Shown here in pieces: positions 1 through 8,912 of a stretch of DNA of 64,000 nt; positions within the stretch are counted from its first letter, which is position 1, and each line of letters begins with the position of its first letter. This stretch comes from RDXT01 sp033765305 (lineage in GTDB: Bacteria > Bacteroidota > Bacteroidia > J057): NCBI GenBank assembly GCA_033765305.1, contig JANRID010000067.1:62001-126000 (forward strand), given 5' to 3'. The position numbers and the translations under genes were made by a program. The notes beneath the pieces are model-generated. The model did not search any database, was not told the origin of the DNA, and was given only the letters and a program-made list of their open reading frames with translations.

Positions 1-893
1 AGGTGGAAATTGTGCTGACCGGCGACACCTACGACGATGCCTATGCCGCTGCGCTCGCCGACTGCGGGCAGACCGGGCGGGTGCTTGTGCATCCCTTCAA
101 CGATGAGGAGGTGATTGCCGGACAGGGAACCGTCGGCATGGAAATTATGGCCGACAGCCCTGAACCCATTGATTATCTGTTTGTTCCGGTGGGCGGCGGC
201 GGCCTGGCCGCCGGGGTCGGCAGCTATTTCAAAACCCTGCATCCCGGGGTGAAGCTCATCGGCGTGGAGCCTGCCGGCGCGCCGGCCATGCACGAGTCGC
301 TGCGCCAGCAGCAGGTGGTGCGCCTCGCCGAGCTGGATACCTTCGTGGACGGCGCAGCCGTGCGCCGGGTGGGGGACCTCACCTTCGAGATTTGCCGGCA
401 GGTGCTGGACGAGGTAGTGCTCGTGCCGGAAGGCAAGGTGTGCACCACCATTCTGAGCCTCTACAACGAAGAGGCCATCGTCGTGGAACCGGCTGGCGCA
501 CTGGCCATTGCAGCCCTCGACCTCTGCCGGGAGCAGATCCGCGGCAAGCGTGTCGCCTGTGTCGTCTCCGGCGGCAACAACGACATCATGCGCATGGAGG
601 AGATCAAGGAGCGCTCCATGCTGTACGAAGAGCTCAAGCATTACTTCCTCATCCGCTTTCCCCAGCGGGCAGGCGCGCTGCGGGAGTTTCTCGTCAATGT
701 GCTCGGCCCGCAGGACGACATTACCCACTTCGAGTACACCAAGAAGAACAACCGCGAAAACGGACCGGCCCTGGTGGGCATCGAGGTGCCTGCACGGGAA
801 GATTATCTCGCGCTGATGGAGCGCATGCGCCAGTTCAACGTAGATTTCGAACTGGTCAACGACAAGCCGATGCTCTTCAACATGCTGGTCTGA
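1..893 (+). CDS. ilvA: Threonine ammonia-lyase (threonine dehydratase), 5' truncated by the window edge
   Basis: PLP enzyme that deaminates threonine to 2-oxobutanoate, the first step towards isoleucine. The visible 296 residues are open from the first complete codon at base 3, so the N-terminal half with the PLP lysine lies outside the window. Seen: the glycine loop that holds the PLP phosphate (PVGGGGLAAGVG, about residue 61), the SGGNND motif near residue 190, and a C-terminal part (about 210-296, from HYFLIRFPQRAGALREF) that resembles the single ACT-like regulatory domain of the short biosynthetic enzyme. That domain suggests allosteric control by isoleucine, which is an inference. It converges on the GH31 gene with only 6 bases between the stop codons. 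Confidence 0.93.
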   Translation, partial: VEIVLTGDTYDDAYAAALADCGQTGRVLVHPFNDEEVIAGQGTVGMEIMADSPEPIDYLFVPVGGGGLAAGVGSYFKTLHPGVKLIGVEPAGAPAMHESLRQQQVVRLAELDTFVDGAAVRRVGDLTFEICRQVLDEVVLVPEGKVCTTILSLYNEEAIVVEPAGALAIAALDLCREQIRGKRVACVVSGGNNDIMRMEEIKERSMLYEELKHYFLIRFPQRAGALREFLVNVLGPQDDITHFEYTKKNNRENGPALVGIEVPAREDYLALMERMRQFNVDFELVNDKPMLFNMLV

Positions 894-899
894 CGCGCC

Positions 900-3350
900 T
901 CACTTCTTGCCGTTCGGGGCGGGCGCGGCAGGCTTGGCTGCCTCGCCAGGCACCGGCCGGATGACCAGTTCCTCGAAGTTCTTGTCCACCTCGAAGCAGG
1001 GCAGGGGCATCTCGTTGAAAACCACCTTTTTAACCCGGACCTTTTCATCCTCTGTCTCCACTGCGATGCCGCCGGAGTAGGGGAAGCCATGCAGAATAAA
1101 GCGGTAGCGGGTGTAGGAGGAATTGAATCGGCCTTTTTTGCGCTGCTGAACCGTCGCCTGCGCGGCGTAGGTCTGGAGCGTGAAGGTGCGGATCATGTAG
1201 TTGCCCTGTTCGTACTCGAAGTAATCGCCGGCATCCTCGTACAGCTCGCTGGTGCAGGAGCCATCGCTGAGGTAGTACAGGTGGATGTCGAGCACCTCGA
1301 TGTCTTTTTCGCCGGTGTACTGCATGACCGGATAGTGCGGAATGGCCGAGCCGGCCCGCACGAAGAGGGGCATGCGGTCGATGGGGGCTTCGCAGAAAAA
1401 TTCGGTATTGCTGGCCTGCGGGGCATCGGTCCAGTAGTTATACCACTGGCCTTTAGGCAGATACATCCGGCGGCCCTTGACGTTGGGCGCGGCGATGGGG
1501 CATACGAGGAGCTGATTGCCCAGCGAAAATTCCTCCATCCGGAAATAGGTTTCCGGGTCTTCCTGATCCATGAAGGTCAGCGGCAGGATCATGGGGGTGC
1601 CGGACTGCGTATGCCGCCAGAAGACGGTGTAGATATAGGGCAGCAGCTGATAGCGCAGCTCGATCGCCTTGCGGATAGCGCTGGTGTATGGCTCGCCGAA
1701 GGACCAGGGCTCCTGGTCGCCGTAGTCGCCGGAGGAATGGGTGCGGAAGAAGGGGTGCAGCACCGCCATCTGCATCCAGCGGGTGTACAGTTCGCCGGTG
1801 GCTTCGCCGATGAAGCCGCCGATATCCGATCCGCAGAAGGACACCCCCGAAATGCTGAGCCGCTGGCACTGGATGTTGGCCATCCAGAGGTGGTCCCAGG
1901 TGGAGAGATTGTCGCCGGTCCAGGTGGCGGCATAGCGCTGCATGCCGGCAAAGCCGGCCCGGGAGAGCACGAAGGGCCGCTTGGGGAAGATGGCCTGCTT
2001 GAGGCCGTCCAGCGTGGCGCGGGCCATCTGCATGCCGTACACATTGTGCGCCTTCCGGTGGCTGCATGGCGTGCCGTCGTAGTCGTGGCGGGTATCGGCA
2101 GGGAAGGTGCTGCGCTCGATGATCGCCGGCTCGTTCATGTCGCACCAGATGCCGTCCACACCGGCTTTGGAGAAGTCCCGGACCATGCCCGACCACCAGT
2201 CGCGGACCTTGGGGCGGGTAAAATCGGGGAAATGGCAGCGGCCCGGCCATACATTGCCTTCCATCATCGGCCCGTCGGCCCGGCGGCAGAAATGGCCTGC
2301 GGCCACCCCCTCCTGATACACAGCATACTGCTTGTCGATCTTGATCCCCGGATCGAGGATGATCACCGTCTTGAATCCCGACACCTCCAGCCCGGTCATC
2401 ATGCGGCGGGGGTCCGGAAACCGTTCCCCGTGCCACGTGAAGACCCGGAATGCATCCATGTAGTCGATGTCGATGTGGATCGCATCGCAGGGGATTTTGC
2501 GCTTGCGGAATTCGGCAGCCACTGCGGTGACGGCGGATTCGGGGTAATAACTCCACTTCGACTGGTGGTAGCCCAATGCCCAGAGCGGAGGCAGCTCCGG
2601 CGTGCCGGTCAGCTGCACATAGCCTTCAGCCACACGCACCAGTTCCGGACCGTAGATGAAGTAATAGCGCATTTCTCCGCCTTCGCCCCAGAAGGTCGCC
2701 ACCTCGCCGCGGGTATGGCCGAAGTCGAAGCGGGTGCGGAAGGGGTTGTCGAAGAGGATGCCGTAGGCTTTTTTGTGGTGCAGCCCGAAGTAGAAGGGGA
2801 TGGCTTTGTAGAGCGGATCGGTGGTTTTCTCAAACCCGTACATGTCCGAGCACCAGTTCTCGAAGCGCATGCCGCGCATATTCAGCCAGTTGGACTTGTC
2901 GCCCAGGCCGAAGAAGCTTTCCTGCTCCTGCAGCTTCTTGCTGCAGTAGACGATATTGCCGCCATACTGCGTGTTGGGCTCCCAGTAGTAGCCGCGCTCG
3001 TCTTCGGAGATCAGGAAGCCGTTTTTATCCCAGATGGAAATATGCAGGCTCCGGGTAATGCGGCAGGTCAGCTCGCTGGTGAGAATTTCATACACATCGC
3101 CGGCCTCGCGGAACTCATATTCCGCCACGGTGGCCGGGCGGCCTTCGGGGCCGGCGATCGCATAGGAGAAGTCGCGCTCGAAGCGCTCCTCCGGCGCGAA
3201 GCGGAAGCGCAGGATGTGGGGGGCGCAGACCGATACCTCCAGAACGGTATCGGCGCAGTAAAGGAAGCAGAACCCGTTTTCCCGCTCAGTCCGCTCGATG
3301 AGCTGCGGGCTTTTGCGGGTGCTTCGGGGTGCTTGTTTGTACGTATCCAT
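900..3350 (-). CDS. Glycoside hydrolase family 31 (alpha-glucosidase/alpha-xylosidase type)
   Basis: Retaining alpha-glycosidase of 816 residues. The catalytic nucleophile is in GIWCDMNEPA (Asp404) and the acid/base in WTGDN (Asp480). An N-terminal beta-sandwich precedes the barrel, and C-terminal beta domains follow it, which is the usual GH31 order. I start at the ATG beginning MDTYKQAP. The frame stays open 38 codons further upstream, but that part has no family similarity and runs through the probable promoter region. No signal peptide is evident from this start, so it is probably cytoplasmic and would act on imported alpha-linked oligosaccharides. The exact substrate cannot be read from the sequence. 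It is divergent from the GH3-family gene. Confidence 0.92.
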   Translation of the reverse strand: MDTYKQAPRSTRKSPQLIERTERENGFCFLYCADTVLEVSVCAPHILRFRFAPEERFERDFSYAIAGPEGRPATVAEYEFREAGDVYEILTSELTCRITRSLHISIWDKNGFLISEDERGYYWEPNTQYGGNIVYCSKKLQEQESFFGLGDKSNWLNMRGMRFENWCSDMYGFEKTTDPLYKAIPFYFGLHHKKAYGILFDNPFRTRFDFGHTRGEVATFWGEGGEMRYYFIYGPELVRVAEGYVQLTGTPELPPLWALGYHQSKWSYYPESAVTAVAAEFRKRKIPCDAIHIDIDYMDAFRVFTWHGERFPDPRRMMTGLEVSGFKTVIILDPGIKIDKQYAVYQEGVAAGHFCRRADGPMMEGNVWPGRCHFPDFTRPKVRDWWSGMVRDFSKAGVDGIWCDMNEPAIIERSTFPADTRHDYDGTPCSHRKAHNVYGMQMARATLDGLKQAIFPKRPFVLSRAGFAGMQRYAATWTGDNLSTWDHLWMANIQCQRLSISGVSFCGSDIGGFIGEATGELYTRWMQMAVLHPFFRTHSSGDYGDQEPWSFGEPYTSAIRKAIELRYQLLPYIYTVFWRHTQSGTPMILPLTFMDQEDPETYFRMEEFSLGNQLLVCPIAAPNVKGRRMYLPKGQWYNYWTDAPQASNTEFFCEAPIDRMPLFVRAGSAIPHYPVMQYTGEKDIEVLDIHLYYLSDGSCTSELYEDAGDYFEYEQGNYMIRTFTLQTYAAQATVQQRKKGRFNSSYTRYRFILHGFPYSGGIAVETEDEKVRVKKVVFNEMPLPCFEVDKNFEELVIRPVPGEAAKPAAPAPNGKK

Positions 3351-3492
3351 AGGGTGGGTGAACGAGTCGGAGTGCGGGCAAGGGAACTGGTAAAGGTCGC
3401 ACGCCTGCATTCCAAATAAACAGCCTTGCGCGCAGAGTCCTAAAAATTCGAAACGTTTGCCCACAATGCCCGGATGAATGGTTTCCGGGGCT

Positions 3493-3500
3493 TACCTTTG
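3493..3500 (+). promoter_or_regulatory. Promoter -7 element (TACCTTTG) of the GH3-family gene
   Basis: Perfect match to the Bacteroidota -7 consensus TAnnTTTG. It ends only 5 bases before the ATG at 3506, so transcription from here would give a message with almost no leader. No TTG -33 element is at the usual distance. Confidence 0.5.
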
Positions 3501-3505
3501 CAAGT

Positions 3506-5005
3506 ATGAGCCTCAAATCGACGATTGGACTGGCCTGGGCACGCCGCCGGGCTGCCGCCATCCGCCGCCAGCTGCCGCTGGCGCCTGAAATTCAGGCCCG
3601 GACCTTCCGCAGCCTGCTCCGCAGGGCAGCCGGCACCGTGTTCGGAAAAGCGCATGGATTTGCCTCGATCCGCTCCTATGCGGAGTTTCAGCAGCAGGTT
3701 CCCGTCCGGGATTACGAGCAGATGCGGCCCTGGCTGGACCGCGTGTACCGCAACGAGCCCGATATTACCTGGCCCGGGCGCCCCCTCTACCTGGCCAAAA
3801 CCTCCGGCACGACCTCCGGCACCAAATACATCCCCATCACCGCCGACTCCATCCGCAAGCAGATCGGCGGCGCCCGCGACACCCTCATGATGTACATGGC
3901 CGAAACCGGCCGGGCTTCCTTCCTCGACGGGCGCATGATGTTCCTATCCGGCAGCCCCGAAATCGAACGCAATGCCCACGGCGTGCGCACCGGACGGCTC
4001 TCCGGTATTGTCAACCACTTCGTGCCCGGCTACCTCACCGCCAACCGCGTGCCGTCCTGGGATGCCAACATCATCGAGGACTGGGAGGAAAAGGTCCGCA
4101 CCATCGTGCAGGAGATCAAAGGGCAGGATCTGCGCCTCATTTCCGGCATTCCGCCGTGGGTGCAGATGCTCTTCGAGGAGCTGCAGCAGCAGACCGGCAA
4201 ACGCCCGCTGGAGGTCTGGCCCAACCTGCAGCTCTTTGTGCAGGGCGGCGTCGATTTCAGCCCCTACCGGCCCATTTTTAGGCAGTATTTTGAAGGCAAG
4301 GTGGATATTGCGGAGCTGTACCCCGCTTCGGAAGGATTTTTCGCCATTCAGACCGATCAGCAGGATCCTGCATTGGCCCTGATGCCGGATTACGGTGTGT
4401 TTTATGAGTTTATTCCCCTGGATCAGTACGGAAGGCCCGATGCCCGCCGCCTGACCCTGGCAGAAGTCGAGGCCGGACAGCAGTATGCCCTGATTATTTC
4501 CACCAATTCCGGGCTCTGGGCCTACGACATCGGCGACACAGTGAAGTTTACTTCCGTCAATCCCTGGAAGATCCGCGTATCCGGACGGGTAAAGCACTTC
4601 ATCAGCGCCTTCGGCGAGCATGTCATCGGCGAGGAGGTGAACGATGCAATGGGCGAGGCCGTGCAGGCAGCGGGCTGCGAGGTGCAGGAGTTTACGGTAG
4701 CGCCGCTGATTGCAGAGGAGAAAGGCGCATCGGCGCATGAATGGCTGATCGAATTCAGCCGGGCCCCCGCAGACCTGGAGGCCTTCGCCGAAGCGCTGGA
4801 CCAGGCCCTGCGCCGCCGGAATACCTATTACAACGATCTGCGCGAAGGCAATATCCTGCGCCGTGCCGTTGTGCGCAGCCTGCAGCTCAACGCTTCGCGC
4901 GAGTACATGAAATCGGTCGGCAAGCTGGGCGGACAGAACAAATTTCCCCGCCTGAGCAACGACCGCAGGATCGCCGACGCCCTGGCGGGCTATGTGGCCG
5001 GCTAG
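3506..5005 (+). CDS. GH3 auxin-responsive promoter family protein (acyl-adenylating amido synthetase fold)
   Basis: Protein of 499 residues with the adenylating-enzyme architecture of plant GH3 proteins, which join amino acids to carboxylic acids through an acyl-AMP intermediate. Seen: the ATP-binding loop TSGTTSGTKYIPIT (about residue 99) and the YDIGDTVKF segment (about 341) that corresponds to the Y-x-x-GD motif of this superfamily. There is no signal peptide, so it is cytoplasmic. The natural substrate of bacterial members is generally unknown and nothing nearby settles it. The next gene, a secreted DUF3857 protein, follows 76 bases downstream and may be cotranscribed. Confidence 0.88.
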   Translation: MSLKSTIGLAWARRRAAAIRRQLPLAPEIQARTFRSLLRRAAGTVFGKAHGFASIRSYAEFQQQVPVRDYEQMRPWLDRVYRNEPDITWPGRPLYLAKTSGTTSGTKYIPITADSIRKQIGGARDTLMMYMAETGRASFLDGRMMFLSGSPEIERNAHGVRTGRLSGIVNHFVPGYLTANRVPSWDANIIEDWEEKVRTIVQEIKGQDLRLISGIPPWVQMLFEELQQQTGKRPLEVWPNLQLFVQGGVDFSPYRPIFRQYFEGKVDIAELYPASEGFFAIQTDQQDPALALMPDYGVFYEFIPLDQYGRPDARRLTLAEVEAGQQYALIISTNSGLWAYDIGDTVKFTSVNPWKIRVSGRVKHFISAFGEHVIGEEVNDAMGEAVQAAGCEVQEFTVAPLIAEEKGASAHEWLIEFSRAPADLEAFAEALDQALRRRNTYYNDLREGNILRRAVVRSLQLNASREYMKSVGKLGGQNKFPRLSNDRRIADALAGYVAG

Positions 5006-5081
5006 CAGGCAAACCTCCCCGGCGCAGGCGCCGTATATTCCGGCAATAAAAACCAATTGCCCCTCAGCGGGTTATACGGAC

Positions 5082-7154
5082 ATGAAAACAAGGATCCTGC
5101 TGCTGCTCGCCAGCCTTGGAGGCTGGAATCTGACGCTGATGGCCCAGCCTGGGCCTGCATCTGTTCAGCCTTTCGGACAGGTTGCAAATGAATGGATCGG
5201 CTGGGAGGCCGGTCCGGACTATGCGCCCCAGGGATACGCGGTCATATTCCACCAGGGCACGGCAGGATTTCTGTACTACTCGCGGGAGCCCGTCATGACC
5301 TGGACCGAGCACCGCCGGGTGAAGGTATTCACCCAGGACGCTGCCGAAGCGCTCAGGCAGGTATCGGTCCGCTATGTGCCGGATCAGGAATACGTGACCG
5401 ACATCAAGGCAGCTACCTATTCCCTCAACGCGCGGGGCGCGGCAGTGCAGTTCAAGGTGCCGGGCCGCCAGATGAGCCGCCGCCGGCTGCCGGACGGCAC
5501 GGCGGAGATCAGCTTCGAGTATCCCTTCATCCGGGCCGGAGCGGTGGTGGAGCTGATCATCACGCGGCATATGCGCAGCTATGCGGAGCTGCCGCGCTGG
5601 CAGTTTCAGGAAGCGGCGCCGGTGCTGCTGAGCCAGTACGAGGCCTTTATCCCCGATGTGCTTGTGTACAGCCCGCAGCTGACCGGCAATGCATCGCTGG
5701 TGCAGATCCAGAGCCGGCCCTTTATCCGGTTCCGGGATCTGGGCACCACCCTGGCTACCGACGGCCTCAATGCCAGGCAGATCGACGCACTGGGCAGGTC
5801 CGGCGTCACAAACGCAGGCACGCAGGTGGTGTACACGGCCCAGCAGATGCCGCCCATTCCCCAGGAGGCTTTCGCCTCCGATGCTGCGCTCTTCGTGCCG
5901 GCCCTGACCATGCGGCTTGAAGAGGACCGCCTCGGCAGCCGCTACAACAGCCAGCTCTTCGATTCATGGAATGCGCTCAACCGCGCCATGCTGCGCCGCC
6001 TGGCGCTCCCCAAAAGCAACGAGGCCCGCATCGGCGAACTGGTCCGCACGCTGGCCTCCGGCCAGGATCAGCCCCGCGACCGCGCAGCGGCGATTTTCCG
6101 GGGGGTATGCGACCGCTTTGCCTGGAATCAGCAGTACGGCCTGCATACCGGCAACCTCAATGACCTCTTCGAAACAGGCAGCGGGTCGGGCTCCGAGCTG
6201 AATCTGCTCCTGCTCAGCCTGCTGCAGGAGGCAGGGCTGGAGGCCGCACCTGTGCTCCTCAGCACCCGCAGCAATGGGCCCGCACATCAGGAACTGCCTA
6301 CGGTCAGCCAGTTCAATCACTTGATTGTCAGTCTGCTGATCGAAGGTGAAGAGATACTGCTCGATGCATCCGGCGGCAAAACCGCCCTCGGCATCCTGCC
6401 GGAGGAAGACCTCAACTTCAGCGGCTTCCGCCTCTCGCCCGGCGGCGGGGCCTGGACCCGCCTCCAAAGCCGCAATTACCGGGTCCGTTACACCTACAGC
6501 CGCTTCGATCTGGCCGGCGACGGGCAGCTCCAGGGCGAAATATCGGTGATCTACGAATCCTACGGCGCCGCAGTCGAGCGGAACAAGCTCAGCCAGCTGC
6601 TCGGCAGCTCCGGATCGGGCTCCGGCGCAGTGCTGGAGCAGTACTTCAGGCGGGAAGTGGCAGCGGGCATTGAAGGCGCCGAAATCCTCGACCGTCAGGT
6701 GGACAATCCGGATGATCCGGAGCTTCCGGTGCGGCTTTCGATGCGCCTGCAGACCCGCGACTTCGTCAGCCCGCTCAACGACCTGATGGTCATCCGCCCG
6801 ATGCTGAACCGGGGAATCTCGGAAAATCCCCTGAAGGAAGAGAACCGCCTCAGCCCGCTTGACCTCGACCATCCGCTCCGCGAATCCCACATGCTCGGGC
6901 TCCGCATTCCGCCGGGATACGAGCTGGCCCAGACTCCGCAGCCAGTGCGGGTCGTGCTGCCGGGAAATTCCGCAGTATTCATGTACAATGTCATCCCCAG
7001 CGGCAATATTGTGCACATTTCCAGCTCCATTTATATCAATCAGACTGTATTTTACCCGTATGAATACCCGGCTATCCGCCAGTTCTTCGACCTGATCGTG
7101 AGCAAGCATCAGGAGGATCTGGTGATCCGGCGGATTCCCGGGCCCGGATACTGA
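5082..7154 (+). CDS. DUF3857 / transglutaminase-like domain protein, secreted, catalytic Cys apparently lost
   Basis: 690-residue exported protein. I start at the ATG of MKTRILLLL because a signal peptide ending near MAQ follows directly; the open frame upstream has no such feature. The N-terminal half is the DUF3857 beta domain (about 55-280). A transglutaminase-like core follows (about 355-490). In that core the usual Cys position lies in the segment SGSGSELNLLL, which has no Cys, while the His (FNHLIVSLL) and the Asp (LLDASG) are kept. The C-terminal part looks beta-rich. Family function is unknown. The fold is recognisable, but transglutaminase or protease chemistry is unlikely. Confidence 0.85.
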   Translation: MKTRILLLLASLGGWNLTLMAQPGPASVQPFGQVANEWIGWEAGPDYAPQGYAVIFHQGTAGFLYYSREPVMTWTEHRRVKVFTQDAAEALRQVSVRYVPDQEYVTDIKAATYSLNARGAAVQFKVPGRQMSRRRLPDGTAEISFEYPFIRAGAVVELIITRHMRSYAELPRWQFQEAAPVLLSQYEAFIPDVLVYSPQLTGNASLVQIQSRPFIRFRDLGTTLATDGLNARQIDALGRSGVTNAGTQVVYTAQQMPPIPQEAFASDAALFVPALTMRLEEDRLGSRYNSQLFDSWNALNRAMLRRLALPKSNEARIGELVRTLASGQDQPRDRAAAIFRGVCDRFAWNQQYGLHTGNLNDLFETGSGSGSELNLLLLSLLQEAGLEAAPVLLSTRSNGPAHQELPTVSQFNHLIVSLLIEGEEILLDASGGKTALGILPEEDLNFSGFRLSPGGGAWTRLQSRNYRVRYTYSRFDLAGDGQLQGEISVIYESYGAAVERNKLSQLLGSSGSGSGAVLEQYFRREVAAGIEGAEILDRQVDNPDDPELPVRLSMRLQTRDFVSPLNDLMVIRPMLNRGISENPLKEENRLSPLDLDHPLRESHMLGLRIPPGYELAQTPQPVRVVLPGNSAVFMYNVIPSGNIVHISSSIYINQTVFYPYEYPAIRQFFDLIVSKHQEDLVIRRIPGPGY

Positions 7155-7181
7155 CTTTCGCCGCCACCGACTCCCTGCAAT

Positions 7182-7619
7182 ATGATCTTCCGCATTAGCT
7201 GTCTGCTGCTTCTGATGGCGTGGGGCTGTGCTGCCAAAGCCCAGACGGGCCGCCGGGAGGCGGCCGCCGCCGTTCATGCGATGTTCGATGCCATGCACGC
7301 CGGCGACTCGGCGGCGCTGATGCGGGTGCTGGACCCGCAGGCTGAACTCTGCAGCGCCATCGAACGCGACGGCCAGACCCGATGGGCCTGCGGTTCCGTA
7401 GGCGCTTTTGCCCGTGCAGTCGGCACGCCCCACGACGAGGTCTGGGACGAGCGTATCAGCAGGCTCCGGATCCGGACGGACGGGCCCATGGCCAGCGCCT
7501 GGATGGACTATGAGTTTTATCTCGGCGACCGCTTCTCGCACCGGGGCGTCAACAGCATGACCCTGTTCCGCTCCGAAACAGGCTGGAAGATCATGTGGAT
7601 CTCCGACACCCGGCGCTGA
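7182..7619 (+). CDS. NTF2-like / SnoaL-type (DUF4440-like) small secreted protein
   Basis: 145 residues. A signal peptide (MIFRISCLLLLMAWGCAAKAQ) leads into a cone-shaped NTF2-like domain. The helical start AAAAVHAMFDAMHAGDSAALMRVLDPQAE and the closing strand TLFRSETGWKIMWISDTR are typical of this fold in Bacteroidota. Members bind small ligands or act as scaffolds, and no catalytic residues can be assigned. It starts 27 bases after the DUF3857 gene on the same strand and is probably cotranscribed with it. A Cys at position 15 could alternatively make it a lipoprotein, though the lipobox is poor. Confidence 0.8.
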   Translation: MIFRISCLLLLMAWGCAAKAQTGRREAAAAVHAMFDAMHAGDSAALMRVLDPQAELCSAIERDGQTRWACGSVGAFARAVGTPHDEVWDERISRLRIRTDGPMASAWMDYEFYLGDRFSHRGVNSMTLFRSETGWKIMWISDTRR

Positions 7620-7649
7620 AATTGCTGTGTCGCCGATCGCGATATGCGA

Positions 7650-8873
7650 TTAATCGGTTTCTTCTGCAAGCCACTGCCGGTTCTGCCGGATCAGGGCGAT
7701 CCGCTGGGCAGCGCTGCCGTGGCTGCTTCCGCTGTCTTCGGGCGTATGCAGGGCATAGTCCAGCAGCTGGGCAACGGAGGTAGCGGCCACATGCATCCGG
7801 GTGTCGGAAGAAGCGTAGTAGATCAGCACTTCGCCGCTGCTGCGCTCGACCCAGCCGTTTGAAAAGAGCACGTTGGACACATCGCCGGTCCGTTCATCGC
7901 CCTCCGGCGCGAGCAAATAGCCGCCCGGCGCCCGCACCACCTGCGCAGGATCTTCCAGGCTGGTGAGCAGCAGATACAGGACATAGCGCATGCCTGCCGC
8001 CGTATTCCGTACTCCGTGAGCCAGATGCAGCCAGCCGGCCGCTGTGCGGATCGGCGGAGGTCCCTGGCCGTTTTTCAGCTCGCTGATGGTGTGATAGCGG
8101 CGCGGATCGATCACCCGCTCCTCCCGGATCACCGGGCGGCAGATGTCCTCGCACAGGCCCCACCCGATGCCGCCGCCGCCCGATGCGGTCAGAAATCCAT
8201 CCATTGGGCGGGTGTAGAATGCGTACTGGCCCTGCACGAACTCCGGATGCAGCACGCAGTTGCGCTGCTGCGGCGAAGGCGTCTGGAGATTGGGCAGGCG
8301 CTCCCAGTGCTCCAGGTCCCGGCTGCGGATGATGCCGCATTGGGCGATGGCTGCGGCAGGGTCCTCCGGGCGGGACTCGTCGTGCCGTTCGGTGCAGAAG
8401 ACACCATAGATATACCCGTCCGCATGGCGGGTCAGGCGCATGTCGTAAAGGTTCGTTTCAGGCTCGCCGGGCAGTTCGGGGATCTGCACCGGCAGATCCC
8501 GGAAGCGGAAGCCGCCGGTTCCGGAGCTGCTTTCGGCTACGGCAAAAAACGACTTCCGGTCCGTGCCTTCCACCCGGAGCATCAGGCAGATCCGGCCCTC
8601 CCATTCGATCGCGCCGGCATTGAACACGGCATTGATTCCCAGGCGCTCCATCAGCCAGGGGTTGGTTTCGGGGTTCAGGTCGTACCGCCAGTGCAGCGGC
8701 ACATGGGCAGCTGTGAGCACGGGGTCTGCGTAGCGGGTGACAACGCCGTTGCCGGGCAGAAGCGGGCTGTTGGGCCGGCTGCTGAGGGCGGCGTGGGCTT
8801 CACGCAGCAGGCGCAGGCGGGAGCCGAACAGGGCGGGGGAGGCCTGGGAAAGGGAAGAACGGTTTTGCAGCAT
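7650..8873 (-). CDS. 4-O-beta-D-mannosyl-D-glucose phosphorylase (GH130 family)
   Basis: 407 residues, the length and sequence style of subfamily GH130_1. The enzyme splits mannosyl-beta-1,4-glucose with phosphate to give mannose-1-phosphate and glucose. Recognisable family segments are NAVFNAGAIEWEG, NLYDMRLTRHADG (the Y-D-x-R stretch likely to hold the general-acid Asp), YHTISELKNGQGP, LHLAHGVRNTAAGMRYVLY, APEGDERTGDVSNVLFSNG and YYASSDTRMHVA. There is no signal peptide, so it acts in the cytoplasm. It is the last gene of a minus-strand unit that also encodes a symporter, a FG-GAP lipoprotein, SusD and SusC, which points to uptake and phosphorolysis of beta-mannosides. The endomannanase and mannobiose epimerase of the known pathway are not in the window. 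Confidence 0.9.
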   Translation of the reverse strand: MLQNRSSLSQASPALFGSRLRLLREAHAALSSRPNSPLLPGNGVVTRYADPVLTAAHVPLHWRYDLNPETNPWLMERLGINAVFNAGAIEWEGRICLMLRVEGTDRKSFFAVAESSSGTGGFRFRDLPVQIPELPGEPETNLYDMRLTRHADGYIYGVFCTERHDESRPEDPAAAIAQCGIIRSRDLEHWERLPNLQTPSPQQRNCVLHPEFVQGQYAFYTRPMDGFLTASGGGGIGWGLCEDICRPVIREERVIDPRRYHTISELKNGQGPPPIRTAAGWLHLAHGVRNTAAGMRYVLYLLLTSLEDPAQVVRAPGGYLLAPEGDERTGDVSNVLFSNGWVERSSGEVLIYYASSDTRMHVAATSVAQLLDYALHTPEDSGSSHGSAAQRIALIRQNRQWLAEETD

Positions 8874-8912
8874 ACAGACTCGGATAAGCGGCGTATGGTA
8901 TCGGACTGATAT

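Noticed and set aside
1089..3419. 776-codon plus-strand frame opposite the GH31 gene
   Set aside because: It shadows GH31, which has both catalytic Asp motifs; the plus-strand translation shows no domain.
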